From NCBI RefSeq assembly GCF_001514145.1, contig NZ_KQ948691.1:1-40769 (forward strand): 40,769 nucleotides of DNA, given 5' to 3'. Source of the stretch: Streptomyces canus. GTDB taxonomy: Bacteria; Actinomycetota; Actinomycetes; Streptomycetales; Streptomycetaceae. Position 1 is the first letter of the stretch; each line of letters begins with the position of its first letter. The notes under the pieces are model-generated. The model saw only the letters and a program-made list of their open reading frames with translations, was not told the origin of the DNA and did no database searches. The translations under genes and the position numbers were made by a program. Positions 33,098 to 40,648 of this stretch are shown piece by piece.

Positions 33098-34350
33098 CAG
33101 GCGGCCCCCGCTTCGGAGCGTTCGACGAGGTGACCGTTCTCGAAGCGGGCGCCGTTGCGGACGAGGGCAACGAGGTGAGGTGCGGTGATCGCGCGCCAGC
33201 GGGCATGGGCGGACTCGACGAGCTTGAACACCATCGCAAGGGCCGCGACCGGGCTGCCGGCCCCGCGGGTGACCTTGGTCCGCAGCTTCACGGTGCTGAA
33301 AGTGCTCTCGATGGGGTTTGTCGTGCGCAGGTGCACCCAGTGCTCGGCGGGGAAGTCGTAGAACGCGAGGAGCTCGTCGGTCTCGTCGGCGAGCTTCTTG
33401 GCCGCCTTCGGCCATTTGACGCCGTAAGCGCGCTCGAAGTCCTTGACCGCCTTCTCGGCATGGTCGCGGTCCTCGGCGTTGTAGATCTCCTGCAAGGCCT
33501 TTTTCGCGCCGGGCTGGGCCGACTTCGGCAGCGCGTTCATGACATTGCGGACCTTGTGAACCCAGCACCTCTGGTGCCTGGCCTGAGGAAATACCCCTGC
33601 CAGGGCCCGCCATAGGCCCATGGCGCCATCCCCGACGGCGAGTTCGGGATCGCGCATGCCGCGTCGGCGGCAGTCGCGCAGCAGATCCGCCCACGACTCG
33701 GTCGATTCACGCAGCCCCTCGGCCAGCGCCATGAGTTCCTTGCGGCCGTCGGGGCGCACGCCCATCAGGACCAGGACGCAGGAGTGGGCCTGGCCGAGGC
33801 GGACCTTGGGGTGGACGCCGTCGGCCCACACATAGACGTAGTCGGAATCCGACAGGTCGCGGGCCTGGAATGCGGTGTGGTCCTCGGCCCACTGCTTCGT
33901 CAGCCGGGTCACCGTCGCCGGCGAGAGGCCGGCCGAAGAGCCCAGGAACTGCTCCATCGCGGGCACGAAATCCCCGGAGGACAGTCCGTGAAGGTAGAGC
34001 AGGGGCAGGACCTCACTGACCTTCGGAGACTTCCGACACCACGGCGCAAGGATCTTCGACGAGAACCGCTTGCGCTCACCCGTCTCCACGTCGACACGCT
34101 TGTCATTCACGCGAGGCACCTTCACAGCGACCGGCCCGGCGGCGGTGGTCACATTCCGTTCGGGATGATGACCGTTGCGGACCACCAGACGGCGACCGGC
34201 CCCGTCCCGCTCACCGGCCAATTCGGCTCTGTACTGGTTGACTTCGGCCTCCAGGGCCGCGGCGAGCATCCGCCGGGCACCCTCACGGACAATGTCGTCC
34301 ATCAGGGATCCGGTCTCGGTGGTTCCCTCGTCGTTGACTACGCTGAGCAA
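33097..34350 (-). CDS. IS256 family transposase (element B)
   Basis: A 417-residue full-length transposase. It opens with GSLMDDIVREGARRMLAAAL, and has the DDE residues in WADGVH, VGDGAMG and TNPIEST, as well as RHQRCWVHKVRNVMNALP between D2 and E. TTG 34350 is the start by comparison with copy A (GTG at the same place). The stop (33097-33099) overlaps the next ATG. All catalytic motifs are intact, so it may be active on its own ends, which lie 3.97 kb apart. Confidence 0.93.
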   Translation of the reverse strand: MLSVVNDEGTTETGSLMDDIVREGARRMLAAALEAEVNQYRAELAGERDGAGRRLVVRNGHHPERNVTTAAGPVAVKVPRVNDKRVDVETGERKRFSSKILAPWCRKSPKVSEVLPLLYLHGLSSGDFVPAMEQFLGSSAGLSPATVTRLTKQWAEDHTAFQARDLSDSDYVYVWADGVHPKVRLGQAHSCVLVLMGVRPDGRKELMALAEGLRESTESWADLLRDCRRRGMRDPELAVGDGAMGLWRALAGVFPQARHQRCWVHKVRNVMNALPKSAQPGAKKALQEIYNAEDRDHAEKAVKDFERAYGVKWPKAAKKLADETDELLAFYDFPAEHWVHLRTTNPIESTFSTVKLRTKVTRGAGSPVAALAMVFKLVESAHARWRAITAPHLVALVRNGARFENGHLVERSEAGAA

Positions 34351-34457
34351 GGGCGTGCCCTCCCGACCCGCGGGGCAACGCGGGTCTACTCGGTGACCAT
34401 CAATCGATCACTCGGGAAGGTACGCCCTCCGCATTCCGCGAGGTACCCCTCCCGAGG

Positions 34458-34493
34458 CCGATCCACAGGTCTTGAGCATTGCTCCGCCGCCTG
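34458..34493 (+). repeat. Right end of element B: inverted repeat plus target duplication
   Basis: The inverted repeat runs from 34458 to GAGCATTGCTC ending at 34484; the exact target copy CGCCGCCTG follows at 34485-34493. Confidence 0.93.
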
Positions 34494-34629
34494 CGGCTAT
34501 TGCGATCCGGGCACGCTCGGACAGTGTTCCTCCGGCCTGCGGCCAGTAGTCGATCCAGCCCGCCATCCCCAGCACGAGCATCCCGGAGGGCGCGTTGACG
34601 GTGCCAAGGTCGACAACGGTCTCAGTCAT
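34494..34629 (-). pseudogene. Interrupted hypothetical gene, N-terminal part
   Basis: ATG 34629 opens MTETVVDLGTVNAPSGMLVL, then GMAGWIDYWPQAGGTLSERA and RIAIAAGG at the edge of the target duplication. Its continuation is at 29788-30512. 136 plus 725 bases make 861, exactly 287 codons including the stop. Confidence 0.8.
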
Positions 34630-34776
34630 CTGCTGATTGAACAGGCTTGGAATCGAAAGGATCAAGGTGTCGTCGCGTCCGACGTTGGCTTGGAGCTGTC
34701 ATACGGGGTGCGCTACTGAGGGAGGAGCGGGCCGAGGTGCAGGTGGCGGTTCATGTCGAGCGCAACCATCTGGCGA

Positions 34777-35151
34777 TCATCGATCTGTGGTGTCACGGTG
34801 CTGGCTGATCCCGCGGTCCAGTTCGACGGCGAGGCGCCGGATGTCGTCGCCTGACAAAGCATCAACGTAGTCCAGCCACGTGTTGCCTCTGCCAGTGCCG
34901 GCAGACCTCGGGGTCTTGGGCGCGGTTTCGCGCTGTGTCCGCTCCTCCGCCTCGAACTCCGCAAATTTCAGCAACATCTCGACCGCGAGCGGCGCGATGT
35001 CGGGCCGGCGCAGGAGGTTGCTGGCATACGGCACGAGCTCGGGCCTCTCGGCGAGGAACTGCTCGACGGCGATGCGACGCTCTTCGGGGACCTCTGGGAA
35101 CTGACCACAGCCGGTTCGGCCGGAAGCCGGCTTTGGACCCTCGGCGCTCAT
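34777..35151 (-). CDS. Hypothetical acidic/helical protein
   Basis: A 124-residue protein. After a short Pro/Gly-rich start it has FPEVPEERRIAVEQFLAERP, IAPLAVEMLLKFAEFEAEER and LDYVDALSGDDIRRLAVELD, mostly helical. ATG 35151 has GTGAGGAGC at good spacing; ATG 35169 is possible. Family not recognised. Same strand as the gene interrupted by element B, 147 nt upstream of it, so originally possibly one transcription unit. Confidence 0.6.
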   Translation of the reverse strand: MSAEGPKPASGRTGCGQFPEVPEERRIAVEQFLAERPELVPYASNLLRRPDIAPLAVEMLLKFAEFEAEERTQRETAPKTPRSAGTGRGNTWLDYVDALSGDDIRRLAVELDRGISQHRDTTDR

Positions 35152-35491
35152 TTCGTGCTCCTCACCCATCTCACCTGATCTGGCACGTTGATCTTGTCAT
35201 TCCCCACATCGGTGACCACCGCCACGCGGGCCATCATGCCGCCGCTGGCACCCAACCACTGCCATATTGCACCGCTCCGCCACCGCGAAGGCCCCAAATC
35301 GGGACGCCCCACGGGTCCAAATCAAGACGCCTGATCATCACCAATCACCCTGGAACCGGGTCCAGTTGGAGTCGCCTTGGTGGGGCCGCTGAACGCCGCC
35401 CCAGCCACGGGTACGTGCTCCCACTGTCCGGACAAGCCTGGCCAGCGGCGTGTACGCGTGGTTCATCCACTGGCTTGAGAGCCGCTGACCT
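35152..35491. other. Mobile-element debris without a gene
   Basis: Includes a 15-base direct repeat (CCAAATCRRGACGCC at 35294-35308 and 35317-35331) and the inverted second copy of the 39-base repeat (35362-35400). These look like ends of lost insertion sequences. No supported reading frame. Confidence 0.4.
35362..35400 (-). repeat. 39-base repeat, copy 2 (inverted)
   Basis: Exact reverse complement of 27653-27691. The two copies lie 7.7 kb apart on either side of element B and the S1/HTH gene. Confidence 0.85.
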
Positions 35492-35530
35492 GGGCCGCTG
35501 GGGAGTGCCCGAGGTACTCCCCAGCGGCCC
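35492..35530 (-). terminator. Hairpin terminator after the double-GNAT gene
   Basis: GGGCCGCTGGGGAGT (35492-35506) and ACTCCCCAGCGGCCC (35516-35530) are perfect 15-bp arms with a 9-base loop, 44 bases beyond the stop of the minus-strand acetyltransferase gene. No U-tract, as usual in streptomycetes. Confidence 0.8.
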
Positions 35531-35562
35531 GCCTTGCCAAGTGAATTGACCGAACAGGCCAA

Positions 35563-35576
35563 TGACCGGTCGGTCA
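35563..35576. promoter_or_regulatory. Palindrome TGACCG-GT-CGGTCA
   Basis: A perfect 6-bp dyad overlapping the stop codon of the GNAT gene. It resembles TetR-type operator cores, but no TetR gene lies nearby and the place (3' end) is odd; may be chance. Confidence 0.25.
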
Positions 35577-36557
35577 AGCAAACGGCTTGCGGTAACGGAC
35601 GTACTCGTTCTGCCGCCGGAACCCCACGCTCTCGTAAAGATCGTAGGACCGATGCGGGTTTGCCGTGCCCGTGTACAGCCGGGCGGTCGTTGCACCCTGC
35701 TCGCGAAGGTTTCGCAGCCCGTCCAACAGGAGGGCCCGGCCGACTCCGAGGCGTCGCTGGTCCGTCCGGACACTCAACTCTTCGACCTCGCCCACGGTGT
35801 GGTCGTGACGGCGGATGGAGCATAGGGCGACGCCGACCATGTCCTGCCCGTTCCATGCGGCCCTCCAGCATGCCGGGTCGGCGGTGTCGACGAAGTCCCG
35901 GAAAGGCCATTTCTGAGTGAAACCGGTGTCCGCATACGAATCGACCACCGTCCTCCAGGCTGCACGGTAGTGGCTTGTCCCGATCGGCCCCGTCCGTATC
36001 CCGGCCGGCAGCTCGCTGCCCCGCTCGGGCAACTGCTGCAGATCGCCCAGCTCCAGCTCGACGACACTGAAGACACCTTGGTAGCCGGCCGCGAGCAGCA
36101 GCGCCGTGGCGTCCTCCTCGGAGGCCATGGCATTCGCGCCGATCACTGCCGTCCGCGCCGTGCCATGCTGTTTGACGAGCTGACAGATCCGCTCTTCAGC
36201 CCAGCTCAGCATGGCTGAGCCGATGCCCTGACAGCGATGCTCGGGCAAGAGGTAGCCGCGGTGCAGGTACAGCCACCTGTCGTCCCGCTCTTGCCACCAC
36301 CGGATCGTCGAGTAGCCGACGACGCTCCTGTCGCGCACCACCAGGATCTGGTTCTTGGACGGCTCCTCCAGATTGGCAGAGGCTTCGGCGATCTCGGCCG
36401 CCGTCGGGAGCCCTTCCACAACGGAATGAGCATCGACCCGGTCCCGTTCAGCACACCCCAGCCGCACCGCGGCCATGGCGCCGTGGTCTCCGTCGCCGCG
36501 ATACGGCCGGAACCCGAAGCCGACCTGGAGGTCCTGTCCTGGCGCTCCATCCGACAT
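35574..36557 (-). CDS. Tandem GNAT domain acetyltransferase
   Basis: A 327-residue protein with two GNAT folds. The first has YLHRGYLLPEHRCQGIGSAM (acetyl-CoA loop QGIGSA); the second has VEELSVRTDQRRLGVGRALL and LYTGTANPHRSYDLYESVGF. The layout recalls MshD-like and other double-GNAT proteins, in which only one half is usually active. Here both halves keep an R/Q-x-x-G-x-G/A loop. Start ATG 36557. Its terminator is at 35492-35530. The acceptor substrate is unknown. Confidence 0.88.
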   Translation of the reverse strand: MSDGAPGQDLQVGFGFRPYRGDGDHGAMAAVRLGCAERDRVDAHSVVEGLPTAAEIAEASANLEEPSKNQILVVRDRSVVGYSTIRWWQERDDRWLYLHRGYLLPEHRCQGIGSAMLSWAEERICQLVKQHGTARTAVIGANAMASEEDATALLLAAGYQGVFSVVELELGDLQQLPERGSELPAGIRTGPIGTSHYRAAWRTVVDSYADTGFTQKWPFRDFVDTADPACWRAAWNGQDMVGVALCSIRRHDHTVGEVEELSVRTDQRRLGVGRALLLDGLRNLREQGATTARLYTGTANPHRSYDLYESVGFRRQNEYVRYRKPFA

Positions 36558-36595
36558 GACCGTATGGTCTCGAACTTCGAGGCAGGTCCGCCACC

Positions 36596-36793
36596 CTATT
36601 CATGCCGCGGTCGTCTGCGCGGCCGTTCAACAAGCTGTCCGCGTTCGAAGCGGACTCCTGCGCCGACAAGGGCGATGACGTGGGGTGCGTTCACGGCCCG
36701 CCACCGCTTCTGCGCGGACTCGACCGGCTTGAAGACCATGGCCAGGGCGGCGGTGCGGGAGCCGGCGCCTCGGGTGACCTTGGTCCGCAGGCG
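36596..36793 (-). pseudogene. IS256 transposase C-terminal fragment
   Basis: SRLRTKVTRGAGSRTAALAM, then VFKPVESAQKRWRAVNAPHV and ALVGAGVRFERGQLVERP match the last about 65 residues of the two IS256 transposases in this window. The rest is missing; neither inverted repeat is present nearby. A third, older insertion of the family. Confidence 0.8.
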
Positions 36794-36794
36794 G

Positions 36795-37083
36795 CTCGCA
36801 TGCCCGGACATCACCGGGCCTGCGATCTCGCACGGTCCTTCGCCGACCTGCTCCGCCACCAACGCAGATACCTGCTGCTGGAGTGGATCCGCCAGGCCGA
36901 GCAGGATGCACCGAAGCCCTGACGGGTTTCGCCGGCTTCCTCGGCCACCTCGACGCCGTCACCCTCCCCTGGAGTTCCGGCGTCGCCGAAGGACACGTGA
37001 ACCGGGTGAAAGCGGTCAAGCGAGCCATGTATGGCCGAGCCTCGGTCGAACTCCTGCGTACCCGAATCCTCACCCAGCCATGA
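36795..37083 (+). pseudogene. ISL3 family transposase C-terminal fragment, frameshifted
   Basis: ACDLARSFADLLRHQRRYLL and EWIRQAEQDAPKP in one frame, then AVTLPWSSGVAEGHVNRVKA and VKRAMYGRASVELLRTRIL in another up to TGA at 37081, match the end of ISL3 transposases (the E of GxxEGHVNRIK is the last catalytic residue). A frameshift lies near 36905-36920. It abuts the IS256 fragment directly. Confidence 0.8.
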
Positions 37084-37507
37084 GGCTCCGAGAGCTGGAC
37101 ATGCAGTCAGGACCCATGAATTCGCCAAAACCCACCCATCCGCAAGCCGAGGCCGCGCAAGCCCGTATCGCTCTACGGCTTGAGCCGGAGGACTTGCGCC
37201 GGCCGGCGCAGCACTGCACAAGCATCAGCACTCGGCATGAGGGCGTAGGCCGTCACGGAACTGCGGCCAGAGCCGATTTCAGAGATCCCCATCGACGTCG
37301 ACAACCGCCTCACAAGGATCGAGCCCAGGCAGAGGGACGCCGTGGAGAACGCGTGCTTTCGCCGGCCCTCCGCGCGGCAATGGAACGGCCCCAGACGCGC
37401 CCCCCGTTCCTGACCCTCGCCGACGTCCGTGCCCTCGAGGACGCAGACGTGGCGCCCGAAAACCGGTCGCGGCCGGGCCCCCCGCCGTGCCAGGCTCCAG
37501 CTACCGA
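37084..37507. other. No supported gene before the tRNA
   Basis: About 420 bases. A plus-strand frame contains IPIDVDNRLTRIEPRQRDAV, perhaps a remnant of an unknown gene. No promoter could be fixed for the tRNA. Confidence 0.3.
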
Positions 37508-37582
37508 AGGGGCGTAGCTCAGCCCGGCCAGAGCAGCGGATTCCAAACCCGCACGCCGCAGGTTCAAATCCTGCCGCCCCTG
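37508..37582 (+). tRNA. tRNA-Trp (CCA)
   Basis: A complete cloverleaf: acceptor AGGGGCG pairs with CGCCCCT, D stem GCTC/GAGC, anticodon loop TTCCAAA with anticodon CCA, 5-base variable loop, T arm GCAGG-TTCAAAT-CCTGC, discriminator G. The anticodon stem GCGGA/CCCGC has an A-C mismatch at its last pair (31-39). CCA is not encoded. Its location among element fragments suggests an additional copy and not the housekeeping tRNA. Confidence 0.88.
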
Positions 37583-37595
37583 CACAGCGGAGCGG

Positions 37596-37661
37596 CCTGA
37601 GCACCACGCTGCGCGGAGCCTTGCAGAACTCTCGAGCGCCCCGCGCAGCGTGGTGCTCAGG
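37596..37661. repeat. Perfect 21-bp inverted repeat after tRNA-Trp
   Basis: Left arm 37596-37616 (starting CCTGAGCACCACGC) and right arm 37641-37661 are exact reverse complements with a 24-base loop. It starts 13 bases after the tRNA and could be its terminator. The right arm also codes, on the minus strand, for the last residues (LSTTLRGA) of the RmlD-like pseudogene; the left arm is an inverted copy of that. Confidence 0.9.
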
Positions 37662-38133
37662 CGGCGCTGGGTCGCCCAGCTGCCGAGGCGCACATGGCGG
37701 ACTGTCAGCTCGCTGGCCAGTCGGGAGGCGTCGAGGCCGTCCCGCCTGGCGATGAGACGCCGAGCTCGTGGCGGCTCACCGCTCCGGCCCAGCGACGTGG
37801 TGGATGCCGGATCTGTTGCCCGAAGCCAGCTCCAGGAGGGCGGCGGCCAGGTCGGCGAGGTGCACCGGGCAGCGGATCTCGTCAGTGAACAGGGTGCCGT
37901 CGCGGGGGCCGGCGGCGAGTTCGTGTACGAGGCGCTCATGGACTGATCCCCCGTCAGCCGATGATCAGCGACGTGCGGGCGACTGCAGCTTCCGGGTGCA
38001 CGGCGAGGACCCTCGTCTCCGCCGCCTTCGCCGCTCCGTATGGGGCGATGGGGTCAGGCAGCCTGGACTCCTCGTAGTGGACCCGGGCCCCGGAGAACAC
38101 GGCATCACTGGACACGTGGACGAGGCGGACACC
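37641..38133 (-). pseudogene. RmlD-like sugar-nucleotide reductase, N-truncated and frameshifted
   Basis: In three frames in order: GVRLVHVSSDAVFSGARVHY and PYGAAKAAETRVLAVHPEAA; then VHELAAGPRDGTLFTDEIRC and PVHLADLAAALLELASGNRS ending HHVAGPER; then ARRDGLDASRLASEL and QRRLSTTLRGA. These match the catalytic YxxxK region (PYGAAKAA) and C-terminus of dTDP-4-dehydrorhamnose reductase-like SDR proteins. An extra T near 37958 and another shift near 37780 break it, and the N-terminal Rossmann part is missing. Confidence 0.75.
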
Positions 38134-38227
38134 TTGTCATGCCGCTGAGTCGAGAGCGGGAGATGAAGAGGCGACCTCGCTTCGGCATGCCTAAGGGCAT
38201 CGTTCTGCTGGCGACGTTCAAGGTGGC

Positions 38228-38505
38228 GTGCTCTGCGGGCGGCTCGCCGACGTTCCGGTCAACGCCGGACCAGACGAGGCACGGGCCGCCGCGGCGGCCA
38301 TGGTGGTGGGACTCGCACAGGACTTCCACGAAGTACGCGTCGACGTGACCTGGGATCCTCCCCGGGCCCCGGGTCTTGGACCGCCCAGGCCACCGTTGCC
38401 GCGACCCCGCCGAACGCCTGTGGTTGATCGACAAGCTGAGGGGTGGCCGCATATCCGTCAACTCTCGCGGGCTCACAGTCGTGCGTCGGCGCCTGCTAGC
38501 CGAGC
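38228..38505 (+). pseudogene. Frameshifted small hypothetical gene
   Basis: Plus-strand codons with strong bias read DVPVNAGPDEARAAAAAMVV, GLAQDFHEVRVDVTWDP, then in two other frames SWTAQATVAA and DPAERLWLIDKLRGGRISVN, SRGLTVVRRRLLAEL. Two frameshifts near 38360-38400. Family not identified; its end runs into the stop of the convergent gene. Confidence 0.5.
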
Positions 38506-39329
38506 TTTCGCAGCACATCGGCGATGTTGGATCGATACGTCTGCAGCGCCTGCAGTCCGGCGGCGTAGCGGTCGCGGTGCCGTGCGATGTCCACGGCCTG
38601 GTTCCGCGCCCGTGCAGCGTGCCAGACCTCGGCTGTATGGTGGCGGCGCTTGCAGGTGACGTCCGCGGCGGCGGTGGCCCGCTCCCGCTGCGTATGGCGG
38701 GTGTTGCCGTCGCTGCCCCGCTGCCAGGCTGAGTCCGTGTACGCCGCGACGGGGTCGGTATAGCGCGTGAATCCTTGTTCCGCCACACAGCGGGACCACA
38801 CAGCCCATGCCGCGCGGAGGCGCGGGTCGCGCTTGACCGCCTTGTCGACCTCGATCGCCCGTGTACTTGCGTAGAGCCAGTCCCGCTTGAGGTCGATGCC
38901 GCGCATCAGCCGCCGGTTCGTCTCGGCGTTGCAGGCGGGGAAGTCGGCATACTCGGCGTTGGTCATCCGGCGGCCTTTCGGCCGGAAATCTTGGGACGTT
39001 GCCGGGTCCCAGCCGTAGCCCCAGCGGCGGGCGGTAGCGAGATCCAGGGCGCCGTAGTCGGTGCTGACCGCGGTCATGACGAAGGGGTCGCTGGGGTCGC
39101 GGGGGTCGAGCGGGAAGTCCGGGTGGCCACGCCTTTGCATGCACTGCCGGTCCAGCAACGCCGATGCCCGCTGCGATCGCTGATAGTCCTGCGGCGTGAA
39201 GTCGTAGCGGTCGGCCGGGAGGGGGCCGAGGTCCGACGCCGTACGGATGACTTCCGGGCGTCCTGGACCGGAGACACAGATCGCTGCCAGCACCGCCACG
39301 ACACCCAGTCGCCACCCCCGCATCGTCAT
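38496..39329 (-). CDS. Secreted hypothetical protein
   Basis: A 277-residue protein. TMRGWRLGVVAVLAAICVSG is a signal-peptide-like N-terminus; the body contains paired cysteines (RQCMQRRGHPDFPLDPRDPS, FPACNAETNRRLMRGIDLKR, WSRCVAEQGF, DVTCKRRHHT), suggesting disulfides outside the membrane. Repeats of C-x3-x(R/Q)-G-(F/H) are seen in many streptomycete exported proteins of unknown function. The start is taken at ATG 39329 (ATG 39323 possible); ribosome site weak. Confidence 0.7.
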   Translation of the reverse strand: MTMRGWRLGVVAVLAAICVSGPGRPEVIRTASDLGPLPADRYDFTPQDYQRSQRASALLDRQCMQRRGHPDFPLDPRDPSDPFVMTAVSTDYGALDLATARRWGYGWDPATSQDFRPKGRRMTNAEYADFPACNAETNRRLMRGIDLKRDWLYASTRAIEVDKAVKRDPRLRAAWAVWSRCVAEQGFTRYTDPVAAYTDSAWQRGSDGNTRHTQRERATAAADVTCKRRHHTAEVWHAARARNQAVDIARHRDRYAAGLQALQTYRSNIADVLRKLG

Positions 39330-39620
39330 GCGCAGGGATGCTAGCGAACAGCGTGCAGAGGTCGGCCATGCACCCCGGAAACTCACCCGCACACGCCAAG
39401 ACCGGGTTACCGACGAGATGCAGCGATGCCCAGTGCCGAATGCCTCCTGCCCACCAGCCTTCGCCGTCACGCCAGCGACGCGCCCACTCCGCGAAGCCCC
39501 AGGCTCCAGGGCCCGGCACCGGTATCGCACCGACATCGGCTACGCGGCACCCTTCGACATCCAGCCGCCCCCGCCGTGCGGGTGCATCCAGCTCCCGCAC
39601 GGCGGCTGCCCGCTGCTGCG

Positions 39621-40427
39621 CTACGGCTTAATGCCCACGCCGGTCCAGAGACTGACCTCGGCGTCCGAGGCGATGGGCTCCTCGTCCGGGCGCCAGCGGT
39701 GACCGACCGTGACCCCGGGGTCGAGCAGCTCAAGCCCCTCGAAGAATCGAGCGACCTCCGCATGGCTGCGGAACTGCACGGGCGTGCCGGCGTTGATGTA
39801 GATGTCCGTGACCTTCTGCCACGTGCCCGGGTCGAAGTCCGGCGTGCAGTGGCTCAGGGCCAGCGCGCTGCCCGAGGGGAGCGCCTCCAGCAGACGGCTC
39901 ACGATGCCGTACGGGTCCTGCGCATCCGTGACGAAGTGCATGAGCGCGTTGAGGGACAGGGCCACGGGCCGGCCCGTGTCCAGCACCTGGGCCAGCTCCG
40001 GCGCGTTCAGCAGCGCGCCCGCGTTGTTGACGTCCGCCTCGATGTACGTGGTGCGGCCCTGGGGCGTGCTCCGCATCAGACGCTCGGCGTACCTGAGGAC
40101 CAGCGGGTCGTTGTCGGCGTACACCACCCGGGCATCGGGCACCACCGACTGGGCGACCTGGTGCAGGTTCGGCTCGGTCGGGATGCCGGTGCCTATGTCC
40201 AACCACTGACGGATGCCGTGCTCACGGGCGAGGACGCGGGTGGCCCGGTGCATGAAGGAGCGGTTCTCCCGGGCGCAGGTGAAGATGCCGGGGTAGACCG
40301 CCGCGACGGTCTCGGCCGCCTGCTTGTCGACCTCGAAGTGGTCCTTGCCGCCGAGGTAGTAGTCGTACATCCGGGCCGAGTGGGGCCGACTCGTGTCGAT
40401 CTCCCGCGCGGCGTGCGAGTTGGTCAT
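39621..40427 (-). CDS. SAM-dependent methyltransferase (DUF574/Methyltransf_19)
   Basis: A 268-residue protein with the typical N-terminus TSRPHSARMYDYYLGGKDHF, the SAM loop WLDIGTGIPTEPNLHQVAQS, VVYADNDPLVLRYAERLM and ADVNNAGALL, and the C-terminal SLWTGVGIKP. Very common in streptomycetes, often many copies near regulator/DUF397 pairs. Role unknown. Start ATG 40427 with AAAGG upstream. Confidence 0.93.
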   Translation of the reverse strand: MTNSHAAREIDTSRPHSARMYDYYLGGKDHFEVDKQAAETVAAVYPGIFTCARENRSFMHRATRVLAREHGIRQWLDIGTGIPTEPNLHQVAQSVVPDARVVYADNDPLVLRYAERLMRSTPQGRTTYIEADVNNAGALLNAPELAQVLDTGRPVALSLNALMHFVTDAQDPYGIVSRLLEALPSGSALALSHCTPDFDPGTWQKVTDIYINAGTPVQFRSHAEVARFFEGLELLDPGVTVGHRWRPDEEPIASDAEVSLWTGVGIKP

Positions 40428-40507
40428 CCTGTCCAAACCTTTCGGTGCTGTGTGTGGGGGTGCCGGGAAGGTGGGCCGGAGGCCGGCTCAGTCCCACCGG
40501 TCCGGAT

Positions 40508-40648
40508 TCAGCTGGCCGCCAGATGGTCGGCGAAGCCTTGTTTGATGCCCGTGACGAACGCGGCGATCTCCTGCGGGGTGTAGATCAGCGCGGGTCCGGC
40601 CGGAGCGGTGGCCGGCATCCCGTTGTAGACGTGACAGTCGGTGGTCAT
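40508..40648 (-). CDS. DUF397-like small protein
   Basis: A 46-residue protein: MTTDCHVYNGMPATAPAGPA, then LIYTPQEIAAFVTGIKQGF. The second half resembles the end of DUF397 proteins (FTPxEWxAFVxGVKxGEF). AAGGAG lies upstream and the ATG overlaps the regulator stop as ATGA. DUF397 proteins act with the XRE/DUF5753 regulator encoded just upstream. Confidence 0.75.
   Translation of the reverse strand: MTTDCHVYNGMPATAPAGPALIYTPQEIAAFVTGIKQGFADHLAAS

Larger units (their letters stand above)
30513..34484 (-). mobile_element. IS256-like transposon B carrying a TIR/beta-propeller module
   Basis: A 3,972-bp unit with 27-bp imperfect inverted repeats, a perfect 9-bp target duplication and an intact IS256 transposase (33097-34350). 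Cargo on the same strand, in order after the transposase: a frameshifted HTH gene overlapping the transposase stop, an ISAs1-family transposase fragment, a TIR-zinc-ribbon gene and a beta-propeller gene. No second left end lies beside the transposase, so the whole unit is one element. It split a gene whose frame is exactly restored by its removal. Confidence 0.92.

Noticed and set aside
35563..35576. TetR operator
   Set aside because: Palindrome is good but lies at a gene end with no TetR gene or promoter nearby; kept only as a low-confidence site.
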